From the NCBI RefSeq assembly GCF_023159225.1, contig NC_063161.1, forward strand, positions 1,266,495 through 1,330,494: 64,000 nucleotides of DNA, in the 5' to 3' direction. The position numbers and the translations under genes are program-made. Position 1 is the first letter of the stretch, and each line of letters starts with the position of its first letter. The DNA comes from Perognathus longimembris pacificus (lineage: Eukaryota > Chordata > Mammalia > Rodentia > Heteromyidae). This document shows, in pieces, positions 11,390-23,040 of the stretch. The notes under the pieces are model-generated. The model did no database searches. It was not told the origin of the DNA and worked only from the letters and a program-made list of their open reading frames with translations.

Positions 11390-12152
11390 TCATCCATCCA
11401 CCCTCCACCCATTCACCCACCCACCCGTCCATCCGTCCACCTAACTCTCCATTCACCATCCACCCATCCACCTATCTATCCATCCACCCACCCATGTATG
11501 CATGCATCCATCCACCCACCTGCCTACACATCCACCCATGCATGTATGTATGCATGCATCTACCCACCCATCTATCCACGTATCTTCCTATTCATCCACC
11601 TCCACAGACAGACAGACTGACAGCTAGCCCCCATCAACCTATCCACCAATCCATACATCACCCACCCTTCCATCCATCTATCCACTTACCCACCCATCTT
11701 CCCATCTATCCATCCACTTACCCACCCATCCACCTACCTACCCACAGTCTACCTACCCATTCATCCATTCATCCACTCACCAATTAATCCAGTGATTAAT
11801 CAATTGATCAGTCATTGATCAATCCACTAATCCACCTCCCACACACCCATCTATCCATCCATCCACCCATCTATCCCTGCATCATTCATGCCTCCATCCA
11901 CACACCCATCGCTGCATTCATCTACCCACCCACGCATCCATCAACCCACCCACCCATCCACCTACCCACTATCCACCCACCCAGTCATCCATCCATCTAT
12001 CCACTCACCAATCCATTGATCTAGCAATTGATAAATTAATCATTTGGTCAGTCCATCCACTCCCCCACCCACCCACCCACCCACCCATCCATTCATCCAC
12101 TCTCCCATCAACCCATCCACCCGCCCGTCCCTCCACCCCTCATTCACCCGGT
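11390..12152. repeat. Degenerate CCAT/CCAC tetranucleotide array
   Basis: About 760 bp of imperfect CCAT/CCAC/CTAT tetramers on the plus strand. Two copies of an insert with ATTAAT and TTGAT words interrupt it (about 11,780-11,835 and 12,010-12,050): 'agtgattaatcaattgatc' and 'agcaattgataaattaatc'. Similar tetramer arrays lie at 28.8-29.5 kb (same orientation) and 55.0-55.9 kb (opposite orientation). The Thr/His/Pro-rich open frames have no coding meaning. Confidence 0.9.
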
Positions 12153-12671
12153 GGGTCTCTATGGGATGCCTTCTCAGACAGAACAGTACCAGGTGCCTCC
12201 TACACAAGGTTTTCTAAATGGTGTGCGGATTCCATGGGGGAGTGGGGTGCGGGCCAGGAGAGGAACCCACGAGTAACCAAGCGTAATAGTAGACCTGCTG
12301 CTGTGGGGCGACGGAATACAGTGTGCATGGGTAAGAAAAGGGGCGAGAGGAGGGCAGAGGATGCGGGCGAGGTTGCTGCAGGAGGCAGGAGAGCCGCACG
12401 CATGGACCCCCAGGGGCAGCGTGAAGAGGATGCTGAGGCCAGGGTGCCGGGGGCCCTCGCACGGGCCAGGACACACCGGGACACACCGACGTGTTCCCAT
12501 TGGAGTGAGAGGCTCAGAGAAGACACATGGCGGTGGTGACCAGAGGGAGGGCCCAGGAATGGCTGGGGGTGGGGTGGGGAGGGGGGATTCGATGTGGGAA
12601 CCTGGAGAGCCACGCACAGCAACGCCCACCTTTCTGCTTGTATTTTGTGTGAAGCCCGGGTGGCAGCACCT
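12153..12671. other. Unique spacer between arrays
   Basis: Unrepeated, moderately GC-rich. Overlapping open frames on both strands show no domain. Nothing else is recognised. Confidence 0.4.
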
Positions 12672-14688
12672 CATAGAATGCTGCATGGATTCACATGGTA
12701 GTAGTGTTGTTTCTCATATAATGCTGCGTGGATTCACAGGGTCGTAGTGTTGTTTCTCATATAATGCTGCGTGGATTCACAGGGTCGTAGTGTTGTTTCT
12801 CATACAATGCTGCATGGATTCACATGGTCGTAGTGTTGTTTCTCCCGTAATGCTGCATGGATTCACAGGGTCGTAGTGTTGTTTCTCACGTAATGCTGCA
12901 TGGATTCACATGGTCATAGTGTTGTTTCTCATACAATGCTGCATGGATTCACATGGTCATAGTGTTGTTTCTCATATAATGCTGCATGGATTTACATGGT
13001 CATAGTGTTGTTTCTCATATAATGCTGCATGGATTTACATGGTCGTAGTGTTGTTTCTCATATAATGCTGCATGGATTCACAGGGTCGTAGTGTTGTTTC
13101 TCATATAATGCTGCGTGGATTCACAGGGTCGTAGTGTTGTTTCTCATACAATGCTGCATGGATTCACATGGTCGTAGTGTTGTTTCTCCCGTAATGCTGC
13201 ATGGATTCACAGGGTCGTAGTGTTGTTTCTCATATAATGCTGCGTGGATTCACAGGGTCGTAGTGTTGTTTCTCATACAATGCTGCATGGATTCACATGG
13301 TCGTAGTGTTGTTTCTCCCGTAATGCTGCATGGATTCACAGGGTCGTAGTGTTGTTTCTCATATAATGCTGCATGGATTCACAGGGTTGTAGTGTTGTTT
13401 CTCATACAATGCTGCATGGATTCACATGGTCGTAGTGTTGTTTCTCCCGTAATGCTGCATGGATTCACAGGGTCGTAGTGTTGTTTCTCATATAATGCTG
13501 CGTGGATTCACAGGGTCGTAGTGTTGTTTCTCATACAATGCTGCATGGATTCACATGGTCGTAGTGTTGTTTCTCCCGTAATGCTGCATGGATTCACAGG
13601 GTCGTAGTGTTGTTTCTCATATAATGCTGCATGGATTCACAGGGTTGTAGTGTTGTTTCTCATACAATGCTGCATGGATTCACAGGGTCGTAGTGTTGTT
13701 TCTCACGTAATGCTGCATGGATTCACATGGTCATAGTGTTGTTTCTCATACAATGCTGCATGGATTCACATGGTCATAGTGTTGTTTCTCATATAATGCT
13801 GCATGGATTTACATGGTCATAGTGTTGTTTCTCATATAATGCTGCATGGATTTACATGGTCGTAGTGTTGTTTCTCATACAATGCTGCATGGATTCACAG
13901 GGTCGTAGTGTTGTTTCTCATGTAATGCTGCATGGATTCAGGGTCGTAGTGTTGTTTCTCATACAATGCTGCATGGATTCAGGGTCGTAGTGTTGTTTCT
14001 CACGTAATGCTGCATGGATTCACATGGTCATAGTGTTGTTTCTCATATAATGCTGCATGGATTCACATGGTCATAGTGTTGTTTCTCATATAATGCTGCA
14101 TGGATTCACATGGTCGTAGTGTTGTTTCTCATACAATGCTGCATAGATTCACAGGGTCGTAGTGTTGTTTCTCATACAACGCTGCATGGATTCACATGGT
14201 CGTAGTGTTGTTTCTCCCGTAATCCTGCATGGATTCACAGGGTCATAGTGTTGTTTCTCATACAATGCTGCATGGATTCACAGGGTCATAGTGTTGTTTC
14301 TCATACAATGCTGCATGGATTCACAGGGTCGTAGTGTTGTTTCTCATATAATGCTGCATGGATTCACAGGGTCGTAGTGTTGTTTCTCATACAATGCTGC
14401 ATAGATTCACAGGGTCGTAGTGTTGTTTCTCATACAACGCTGCATGGATTCACATGGTCGTAGTGTTGTTTCTCCCGTAATGCTGCATGGATTCACAGGG
14501 TCATAGTGTTGTTTCTCATACAATGCTGCATGGATTCACAGGGTCGTAGTGTTGTTTCTCATACAATGCTGCATGGATTCACAGGGTCGTAGTGTTGTTT
14601 CTCCCGTAATGCTGCATGGATTCACAGGGTTGTAGTGTTGTTTCTCCCGTAATGCTGCATGGATTCACATGGTCGTAGTGTTGTTTTT
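12672..14688. repeat. 43-bp minisatellite, about 47 copies, with higher-order structure
   Basis: Unit 43 bp: ATGCTGCATGGATTCACAGG, then GTCGTAGTGT, TGTTTCT and a variable CATACA, CATATA, CCCGTA or CACGTA. The period was checked from coordinates (12,721 to 12,764 to 12,807). Between about 13,090 and 13,660 the CATATA, CATACA and CCCGTA variants recur in the same order, giving a 129-bp three-unit higher-order repeat. Unlike most arrays here it is not GC-rich. A few units have small deletions (13,940-13,985). Confidence 0.95.
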
Positions 14689-14744
14689 TTTCCCCAGGAG
14701 ATTTTGAAAATACACAATGAGGGCCTGAGAAAGTCTCTTGCCGT

Positions 14745-14960
14745 TCCCTGTCCCCCTTATATTATTCTCAAGGAGCTTTAATCTGAGGAACTAGCGCGTG
14801 CTCCGGGAGTGGGTTACTCAGAGAAACATCTCTACGGAAGTTCACCGCAGTGCTGTTTATAATAATGGAAATGAGGAACAACTTGAGCACTGTGCTACCG
14901 TCACTCATAAGCGCCCCCCTTGTAAAGAGGGCTGCTGTGCCTGTGTGAAACGACGCTGGA
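14745..14960 (+). mobile_element. L1 3' region fragment
   Basis: 'ttcaccgcagtgctgtttat' followed by 'aataatggaaatgaggaac' and 'aacttgagcact' matches the sense-strand distal L1 motif (isolated-animal '...cagc.ctgttta.aat...' order). It is short, diverged and adjacent to the 43-bp array. The boundaries are approximate. Confidence 0.55.
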
Positions 14961-16480
14961 GAAGGGTTTCCCCTAGAACGGAAGGCAGGCGCAGCGCTGA
15001 CAAAGGTGGGGGCCCGTCTGTCAAGCCGTACCCGCTGCGGAGAGCTCACGAGAACGCCGACTCCCCACTGGAGACTGCAGTGCTATTTCCAAACGTTCCA
15101 CTTGAAGACGGGGGGCTGGGTGCGTGAGCGGGGGCGGGGGAGGGGGGGACCGGACCGCGTGTGAGAACAGAAGTCGGGGCCGGTTGGAGAGCGAGAGCAC
15201 GCCCCCGCCTGGTCAAGCCCACTCCGCTTCCAGCGGCCACTCCCAGGGTGCCGCACTGGAAGCCGCCTCCGCTCCGGCTCCCCGGCGGCCGGCCTGACCC
15301 GAGGCCGCGGCGTAAGGGCCCCGGCGGCTGGGAGCCTGCGTGTGTGCGAGGCACCGGTGGAAGAACTGGCCGGCCCTTCCCTCCGTCGTTCTTGTGCTGA
15401 GCTCTGGGATAACCCAGCAGAGCCGCCTCCCCGGGTGTGGGCCTTGGCGTCGGAGCCACGGTCGCGGTGTGGGCCGGGACAGGTGGGAAGGCACGGGAGC
15501 CGAGCAGCGTCCCCTCGGCAGCTCGTGGAAGAAGACACGCGGGCTGGGGGTGGCTTGGGGGCACCCAGGGCGGCTGCGGCGTCGGGTTTAATCCACAGGA
15601 TAACCATGGCTTGGGAGGATGCGGGGGCCGCGTTGCGTGGCGGCTGGGCGCGTGGCTGACGGACGCGCTGCGCGAGGGCCCCCAGGGCTCCCGCGCGGCT
15701 GCGTGGACCCACCGGGCACGGAAGCCCCAGGGACGGAGCCCTGGGGGACGCCCAGCCCCTGAACCAGCGGGCGGCAGCCACGGAAGGGCGGCTTTGTAGA
15801 GGTCTGTGCTCAGTTCTTGCCAATGTCACTTTGTGCCAGGGCTTTTCTCGTGGCTTAGCTTTTGCCTGATCCCGGGGTCGCTTTCCCCGGAGGAGCGCTG
15901 GGGAGTTGCGAGGGATCCGGTCCGTCTGACTTGGCCTCCCACGCCTGCGTCTCCCGGGGAAGGCTGGCGTTGTCCTTAGAGAGCGAGTGGTTAGTAGAGG
16001 TGACGCTGCCTCCCGGCCACCCCCGGGAGTGTGGGGGACACGTGCCCTGGCGGCGCGGAGCTGGCTGAGCCTGCGGGGCCTGCCGAGGGCCGGGGTCCTG
16101 GTCGGGGCCCGCGGCAGGTCTCCACCGCGGCGTGGCGGGTCTAAAGGGCGGCCCGACCGGCCGGCGGCTCCGCGTGGGGGAGCCACCGACGCCACGCAGG
16201 CCTGCCCACCACCGCCGTGGCGGCCCGTGGCCCCGTGCTCTGGCAAGGGCTCGGGAAATACCCCTTGTGTGTAGGAAATAGAGGGCATCTGCATCCGAAA
16301 ACAGGAATGAAAGAAGCGGAGACCGCCCCACGAACCAGGCCGATGGCAGAACTGGGCCTGGCGTCCCTTTGCCTGGCCTCGGGCCCCGATCCGCCCCGCA
16401 CCCGACCGCTACGCCCGCCTCCCGGAAGCCTCTTTCCGGGAGCTTCCTTCTGTCGGGGGCCTTAGAAGGGATGGGCCCTC
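14961..16480. other. CpG-rich block, no promoter or exon assigned
   Basis: Dense CpG for about 1.5 kb with few repeats, resembling a CpG island. A 403-codon minus-strand frame (15,083-16,294) and several plus-strand frames overlap each other. They are rich in R, P, G and A and show no domain, so I do not call them genes. A CpG island could mark a promoter of an unseen transcript; no TATA, exon or splice pattern supports this. Confidence 0.4.
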
Positions 16481-16484
16481 CGGG

Positions 16485-16830
16485 ACCTCACCCTTAGAGA
16501 AGAGAAGATAATGGTTCTTGTGGCTGAGTGCTCAAATGACAGCGCCCGCGCCCCAGAATGTAGGTGGAATGACCCTTTTCTCTGTGATTAAAGACGAAGC
16601 TAATTCCGCCGTGTGCTGGGACACTCAGAATTTCTCATGACAAAGTAATGACTTTCTTAGGATGAGATAAACCCTATGCACATTTTCATGGAAAATGGAT
16701 CGTTTCTGGAGGATAATTAAAATGAATCAGATGAAGCCTTTTTCTTAGCAGAACCAGAACAGAGGAAGGGGGCATCGCTAAGGCGGGAGACCTGTTGGGG
16801 CTGCTGGACTCGGTGTGCCAGCCATTAACC
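16485..16830. promoter_or_regulatory. Candidate conserved enhancer island
   Basis: AT-rich block directly after a CpG-rich block, with GACGAAGCTAATTCCGCC, TCATGACAAAGTAATGAC, GATAATTAAAATGAATC and GGATGAGATAAACC. It contains several TAAT cores and ACAAAG, a SOX/TCF-type word. It has no repeat-family match that I recognise and no coding frame. The regulatory role is inferred. Confidence 0.3.
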
Positions 16831-17754
16831 CATGGTGTCCGAAACAGGCAGTTCCTCTGCGGTCCTCGATCCCTTAGTCCCGCTGGGTGAACCCAGGGGC
16901 TGGCCCAGGCTGGAGAGGAGACGGTGCCACACCAAGATGGCGGCCGGGAGAGACAGCCTCTCCTCAGAACCTGGGGGAAACCCTCGAGAACACGAATCCT
17001 CGCTAAGGAAGCTCAGAGATCACCGCAGGGCGCCCTGCTCCCAGCCCAGCCGGGGCAGTGTGAGGAGGGGTGGGAGGGAGAGCCTGGGTGTGTGTGTGAG
17101 CACACGTGTGCGAGCGTCTAACGCCTCCTCCGGGAAGGAGGGGACAACAGAGCGGGGCTCGTGGCCTCCAGTGCGGCCCGGCCAAGCGTCCCATAACAAT
17201 ACAGAAAGCAACATCCCCGGCAGGGAGAACCGGAGCCGGCAGAGCCGGCAGGACGGCCACACTACCGGGGGTGGGGGGGAGGGGGGAGGCCCTCCCCCTG
17301 GCCCAGGCTGGAGACGAGGGGTGGGGCTCCTCCTCCAGGCTGTGGGGCCCTGGGTCCCCAGACTCCTCCAGCGGTGGCCACCCGATGTGCTTGTTGTTTT
17401 CCCTCCATCACAAGTAACGTACATCTTCTAGAGGACACACACAGGATGGGAAGGGCGGTTTCGTGAGGGCCCCTGAAGGATGGGCTGGGGGCTGCGGTGG
17501 GACTTTTCCTCTTGTTCTTTGTGTCTCGGGTTGTTCTCACTGGGGGTTGAACCGGGGCCTGCGCCTGGGGACGGCCTTGCCCCCGCCTGGCTTCTGTGTT
17601 CAGCGGGCCTCCAGGAGTGGACCCTGACCGCCCGCGCGCGCTTCCCACACGGGGGGACCACAGGCCTGTCAGGTGTGCAGCCAGGGGCAGAAATGCGGGC
17701 TGGGGTGGTGCCCAGGTTGATCTGGAATATCAATCCTCTGAATATCAGCTCCCG
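16831..17754. other. Unique GC-rich DNA
   Basis: Includes TGTGTGTG near 17,086-17,110 and a G-run near 17,267-17,287. The part 17,515-17,640 ('gttgaaccggggcctg') may be a decayed antisense SINE. No gene was seen. Confidence 0.35.
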
Positions 17755-18640
17755 TGGCAGCTCCTGTTACAGGCGTGGGCTCCTGAGCTCCCGTGGCGGC
17801 TCCTGTGGTTACAGGCGTGGGCTCCTGAGCTCCCGTGGAGGCTCCTGTGGTTACAGGCGTGGGCTCCTGAGCTCCCGTGGCGGCTCCTGTGGTTACAGGC
17901 GTGGGCTCCTGAGCTCCCGTGGAGGCTCCTGTTACAGGCGTGGGCTCCTGAGCTCCCGTGGAGGCTCCTGTGGTTACAGGCGTGGGCTCCTGAGCTCCCG
18001 TGGCGGCTCCTGTGGTTACAGGCGTGGGCTCCTGAGCTCCCGTGGAGGCTCCTGTGGTTACAGGCGTGGGCTCCTGAGCTCCCGTGGAGGCTCCTGTGGT
18101 TACAGGCGTGGGCTCCTGAGCTCCCGTGGAGGCTCCTGTGGTTACAGGCGTGGGCTCCTGAGCTCCCGTGGAGGCTCCTGTGGTTACAGGCGTGGGCTCC
18201 TGAGCTCCCGTGGAGGCTCCTGTTACAGGCGTGGGCTCCTGAGCTCCCGTGGAGGCTCCTGTGGTTACAGGCGTGGGCTCCTGAGCTCCCGTGGAGGCTC
18301 CTGTGGTTACAGGCGTGGGCTCCTGAGCTTCCGTGGCGGCTCCTGTGGTTACAGGCGTGGGCTCCTGAGCTCCCGTGGCGGCTCCTGTGGTTACAGGCGT
18401 GGGCTCCTGAGCTCCCGTGGCGGCTCCTGTGGTTACAGGCGTGGGCTCCTGAGCTCCCGTGGCGGCTCCTGTGGTTACAGGCGTGGGCTCCTGAGCTCCC
18501 GTGGCGGCTCCTGTGGTTACAGGCGTGGGCTCCTGAGCTCCCGTGGAGGCTCCTGTGTTTACAGGCGTGGGCTCCTGAGCTCCCGTGGTGGCTCCTGTTA
18601 CAGGCGTGGGCTCCTGAGCTCCATGGTGGCTCTTGTTACA
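17755..18640. repeat. 42-bp minisatellite derived from a SINE, about 21 copies
   Basis: Unit 42 bp: GGCTCCTGTGGTTACAGGCG, then TGGGCTCCTGAG and CTCCCGTGGA. Some units lack GGT and are 39 bp. The spacing was checked (17,773 to 17,815). At the right edge the unit grades into 'tgttacaggcatgagctcc' of the SINE at 18,641, so this array also grew from a SINE. All unit lengths are multiples of 3, so frames stay open on both strands, for example a Thr/Pro-rich minus frame with repeats of EPTPVTTGASTGAQ. This is a by-product. Confidence 0.95.
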
Positions 18641-18935
18641 GGCATGAGCTCCGGGCACCGGTCTGGCTTGACTTGGTTTGGTAGTGCTGGGGTTGAAACT
18701 TGGGACCTTGTGCTCCCTTGGCTTTCTTGTTCACCTCTCTTGCTCATGGCTGGTGCTCTTACAGTTGAGCCATGCCGCCAGAAGTGGCTTTTTGCTGGTA
18801 TGTTGGAGATGGAGTCTCTTGGAGTTCCTTCTTTTTTATGGCCAGGCTGGCTTTGAATTGTGATGTTTTGGATATCCCCCTTGGAGTCGCTAAGATTATA
18901 GACACGAGCCATTGTACCCGGCTTGCCCTGACTGT
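18641..18935 (-). mobile_element. Composite SINE, antisense
   Basis: On the minus strand it begins like a 7SL/B1-type left end ('gccgggtacaatggctcg') and runs into a tRNA/ID-like right part ('gcatggctcaactgtaaga', then 'gtttcaaccccagcac'). Left part and ID-like part are in the same order as in rodent composite SINEs. It is diverged and inactive. The 42-bp array extends directly from its left end. Confidence 0.65.
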
Positions 18936-19150
18936 TTTATTTTTATTGTCACGGTGATGTACAGAAGGGGTTACAGTTACATATGTAAGGTAGTGAGTAT
19001 GTTTCTTGTCAGATTCGTTACCCCCTCCCTTTTCTCTCCCACCTTCCCCCCTTCCCCGCCCAGGTTGTACAGTTGGTTTAGAGCACGCTGTCTTGTAAGT
19101 ATTGCTGTTGCGTTGCTTCCCCTGCCCTGACGTTTAACTGGCCCCTTTCC
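18936..19150 (-). mobile_element. L1 3' end-like sequence, antisense
   Basis: 'tttattgtcacggtgatgta', 'ggggttacagttacatatg', 'gtaaggtagtgagtatg' and a C/T-rich stretch form a sequence I recall as a common rodent L1 3'-end segment, here antisense. It directly follows the SINE. No coding capacity. The family call rests on memory. Confidence 0.5.
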
Positions 19151-20160
19151 CTCAAAGAGATCTCCGATTGTCCAAACACAGTGCACCGGTAGGACCGAGG
19201 TCTTGGCCAGCCCAGGTTGCCACAGCCTTGTACCCCAGGCCTTCTGGGTGGCAGAGGCTCCGGCGGCGGCGGCTGGGCCTAGATCCTGGCGGTGGTGGTC
19301 TCCTCGCCACGTGGCCGTGTGGCGGGAACGGAGCGCCTTCCGCGCAACCTCCTCCGGCACCTCCCCTCACCAGGGACCTCCCGGGAGCCTGCTCTCCGGA
19401 CGCCGTCGTGGGGTCTCACGCGGGGAGCGGGCGCTCGGCAGCCAGGCCCAGGCCGCGGACGTGGCGCTGGCCGCGTTGTCTGCGCTGTGTGGCACCTGCG
19501 GCTTCCTGCCAGCGGAGGCGGGGCCAGCGCCTCGGCTGCTTCCGGTGCCGATTCCTGGGGTCCAGTCCTCCTCTCCGCGAACCTTCCACTGCGGAGTGTT
19601 TTCTTCCCTCCCGGGTCAACCTCAACGAGGCCGTCCAGGTCCTTTAGGAATGTGGTCGGGGCCCGGTTCCGGGCCCTTCCCTGGGTTCCCCCAGCCGGGG
19701 CCCAGCACGCAGCAGTCGCCTGCGAGGGACGGATGTCCCGGAGCCTCTTCCCGAAGGGGTTTCTCCCCCAGAGCACGGGGAGCGCGCTTCCCGATGAACT
19801 CCGTGCGTTCTTGCTCCACGCTTGCCCTCCCCTGGGCAGCCAGGGCAGGTGGGCAACTGGTCACCCTTCACGGAAGGTGCCTTACCACTAGCTTGGACCA
19901 CTGTGGTGGACTCGAGCTCTCCCGACCTGTAGAACACCGTCGTTTTCCTGTTGGATTCCCTGGTCTCAGGGAGACCCCTCCTTCCCTCCGTTCTCCCGTG
20001 AGGCCCACGTGCTGCTACTTAATGTCATCTGAAGACACAGCTCCGCTGTTCCGGGGCCCACGCGTGGGAGGCCCCGGGAGGAGTGGCCGAGGCCGGCAGG
20101 CCGCTGGGATTCCTCCTGTGTCCGTCTGCCTGGGGCCTCCACCGTGGTGAGCACCCCGGG
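19151..20160. other. CpG-rich block, no gene assigned
   Basis: GC- and CpG-rich for about 1 kb, with GGCGGCGGCGG at 19,262. A 315-codon plus frame (19,203-20,150) and overlapping minus frames carry no domain and compete with each other. CpG-island-like, but no transcript evidence can be read from the sequence. Confidence 0.4.
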
Positions 20161-20693
20161 CCCCCCATGCTCCGTCACCGGCAGGTCCGGAAGCTGCTGT
20201 GCGGTCCTGCGTGCTGCGGGCCTCGGGTCCTGGTGGCCCGGCTTATGGCTGGCTGGGCGTGCCCCCTCATGGGAATTGACAGGTCTTTCCTGCTTCCCTT
20301 CCTCCATGGAGTCCCTGCGGGGACCGCGGTGAGTATTTATCTGAGGTACTATGTGTGTAAGAGATGTCCAGAGAAACAGCGACACTTGTGTGTGCGCACG
20401 TGGACCTGTCGATCCGCAGTCACAGCGGTGGTGGTGATAGATTGAGCCCGGAGCTGCCCACAGTGCCCGATGAAAGCAGCATCCTGGGAGAATGGAAGCT
20501 GGGGGCGCTGGGACTTGCGGAGGCGCAGGGAGCCGTCACCACGCGGGGCTCTGTTAGCTCCAGATGTACTGACAGGGGGAGGCGCAGGCCCAGAGTGCAG
20601 GTACAGCGCCGTGTGGACCGGAGTTTCTCCAAAACAGCAGCAAGTGTGTTGCTGCCACACTGCAGACCGATTCCTGGGGGCTCGGGATTCCTC
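20161..20693. other. Unique spacer before the 39-bp array
   Basis: No repeat family or exon is recognised. A CCGCGGTGAGTATT word near 20,326 resembles a splice donor, but no matching coding frame or acceptor was seen. Confidence 0.3.
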
Positions 20694-22388
20694 CTCACTC
20701 TGAGGCAACTGGGAGGACCCGGTCACCTCCTGTCCACTCTGGGGCAATCGGGAGGACTGGGTCACTTCCTGTCCACTCTGGGGCAATCGGGAGGACTGGG
20801 TCACTTCCTGTCCACTATGGGGCAATCGGGAGGACCCGGTCACCTCCTGTCCACTCTGAGGCAACTGGGAGGACCCGGTCACTTCCTGTCCACTCTGGGA
20901 CGATCGGGAGGACCCGGTCACTTCCTGTCTACTCTGGGGCAATCGGGAGGACTGGGTCACTTCGTGTCCACTCTGGGGCAATCGGGAGGACCCGGTCACT
21001 TCCTGTCTACTCTGGGGCAATCGGGAGGACTGGGTCACTTCCTGTCCACTCTGCGGCAGTCGAGAGGACTGGGTCACTTCCTGTCCACTCAGGCAATAGT
21101 CACTTCCTGTACATTCAGGTAATCGGGAGGATTGGGTCACCTCCTGTCCACTCTGGGGCAATCGGGAGGACTGGGTCACCTCCTGTCCACTCTGGGGCAA
21201 TCGGGAGGACCCGGTCACCTCCTGTCCACTCTGGGGCAATTGGGAGGACCCGGTCACTTCCTGTCCACTCTGAGGCAGCTGGGAGGACCTGGTCACCTCC
21301 TGTCCACTCTGAGTCAATCGGGAGGACTGGGTCACTTCGTGTCCACTCTGGGGCAATCGGGAGGACCCGGTCACCTCCTGTCCACTCTGAGGCAACTGGG
21401 AGGACCCGGTCACTTCCTGTCCACTCTGGGACGATCGGGAGGACCCGGTCACTTCCTGTCCACTCTGAGTCAATCGGGAGGACTGGGTCACTTCGTGTCC
21501 ACTCTGGGGCAATCGGGGGACCGGGTCACTTCCTGTCCACTCTGGGGCAATCGGGAGGACCCGGTCACTTCCTGTCCACTCTGAGTCAATCGGGAGGACT
21601 GGGTCACTTCGTGTCCACTCTGGGGCAATCGGGGGACCGGGTCACTTCCTGTCCACTCTGGGGCAATCGGGAGGACTGGGTCACTTTCTGTCCACTGTGG
21701 TTTAATCAGGAGGAGCGGGTCACTTCCTGTCCACTGTGGGTCAATCGGGAGGACCGGGTCACTTCCTGTCCACTGTGGGTCAATCGGGAGGACTGGGTCA
21801 CCTCCTGTCCACTCTGGGGCAATCGGGAGGACCGGGCACTTCCTGTCCACTGTGGGTCAATCAGGAGGAGCGGGTCACTTCCTGTCTACTCTGGGGCAAT
21901 CGGGAGGACCGGGTCACTTCCTGTCCACTCTGGGGCAATCGGGAGGACTGGGTCACCTCCTGTCCACTCTGGGGCAATCGGGAGGACTGGGTCACTTCCT
22001 GTCCACTCTGGGGCAATCGGGAGGACTGGGTCACTTCCTGTCCACTCTGGGGCAATCGGGAGGACCTGATCACTTCCTGTCCACTCTGGGGCAATCGGGG
22101 GACTGGGTCACCTCCTGTCCACTCTGGGGCAATTGGGAGGACTGGGTCACTTCCTGTCCACTGTGGGTCAATCAGGAGGACCGGGTCACTTCCTGTCCAC
22201 TGTGGGTCAATCAGGAGGACCGGGTCACTTCCTGTCCACTCTGGGGCAATCAGGAGGACCGGGTCACTTCCTGTCCACTCTGGAGCAATCGGGAGGACTC
22301 GGTCACTTCCTGTCCACTCTCAGGCAATCGGGAGGACTGGGTCACTTCCTGTCCACTCTCAGGCAATCGGGAGGACTGTGTCTCTCCC
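20694..22388. repeat. 39-bp minisatellite carrying an ETS-type site, about 43 copies
   Basis: Unit 39 bp: GTCACTTCCTGTCCACTCTG, then GGGCAATCGG and GAGGACTGG. The period was checked (20,761 to 20,800). CACTTCCTGT is the reverse complement of ACAGGAAGTG, an ETS-family binding sequence. By eye about 28 units keep it, about 10 have CACCTCCTG and about 4 have CACTTCGTG, both of which change the core. Because 39 is a multiple of 3, frames stay open on both strands (387 codons on minus) without meaning. Confidence 0.95.
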
Positions 22389-23040
22389 ATTGAGGGGCAG
22401 TTTTAGATCAGAAAACGGAGCATCCATTCCTCTCTGCCTGGCTTTCCGTCAGCGCTGCCTCTTCCTCTGCCCCCACTGCTGTAGCCTGAATGACTTTCCC
22501 AGTGGCTCTGCCCAGTGACCCCAGTCGCCTTCCCTCCCGTCCATCCCCGTCAGGGGGCCCTCCTGGGGCTCTGCCATGGCAGACAGCAGGAGGGAGGTCC
22601 GAGCTGGGGCCCCTGGCTGTGGCACAGCCGCTCCTTGGCCTCGCCACTGCTCAGCTGAACATCTGGCAGCCCCTGGATGTGATATGAAAGCCATGAGATA
22701 CCAGGTTCTTATGACCTAAAAAGAAATCAGGGTTTCCAGCTGTTAATCCATTTCCACGAAGTCATTATGTCATCAGTCTGTTAGAAGAGGTTGTTCACAA
22801 TGTTATCTTTTATCTTGAGAGTGCATGAGGGTAGGTTTTATGACCCCAGCACAAAGGATGTGTGAAAAGAAGAGTCCTCCACTTCTCACCTTGCCTGAAG
22901 TAAGTGACCTGCGGTTGTTTGAGGAAATGAGTGGGGGTGTGTGGTCCAAATCCCACACCCAGTGAAACGGGGCGCTGCACTATATAAATAACCATCCAAT
23001 CTGAAAGAAGCCAGGAAGGGCCAAGGAAGCAAACACCCCA
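22389..23040. other. Unassigned sequence, AT-richer from 22,690
   Basis: The first part is unique and GC-rich. After 22,690 it is AT-rich and may be an old repeat, but I cannot name it. No gene was seen. Confidence 0.3.

Noticed and set aside
15083..16294. 403-codon minus frame in a CpG-rich block
   Set aside because: GC-rich, R/P/G/A-dominated, overlapped by plus-strand frames, no recognisable domain or splice pattern.
17480..18856. 458-codon plus frame and a 329-codon mucin-like minus frame
   Set aside because: Produced by the 42-bp SINE-derived array, whose length is a multiple of 3 and whose unit lacks stops.
20326..20345. Splice donor CCGCGGTGAGTATT
   Set aside because: No coding frame, acceptor or partner exon could be matched.
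20694..22388. CRISPR array
   Set aside because: Regular repeats occur, but the units abut with no unique spacers, and the genome is mammalian.
20349..22518. 387-codon minus frame and 252/260-codon plus frames
   Set aside because: Repeat read-through of the 39-bp array; no domain and equal openness on both strands.
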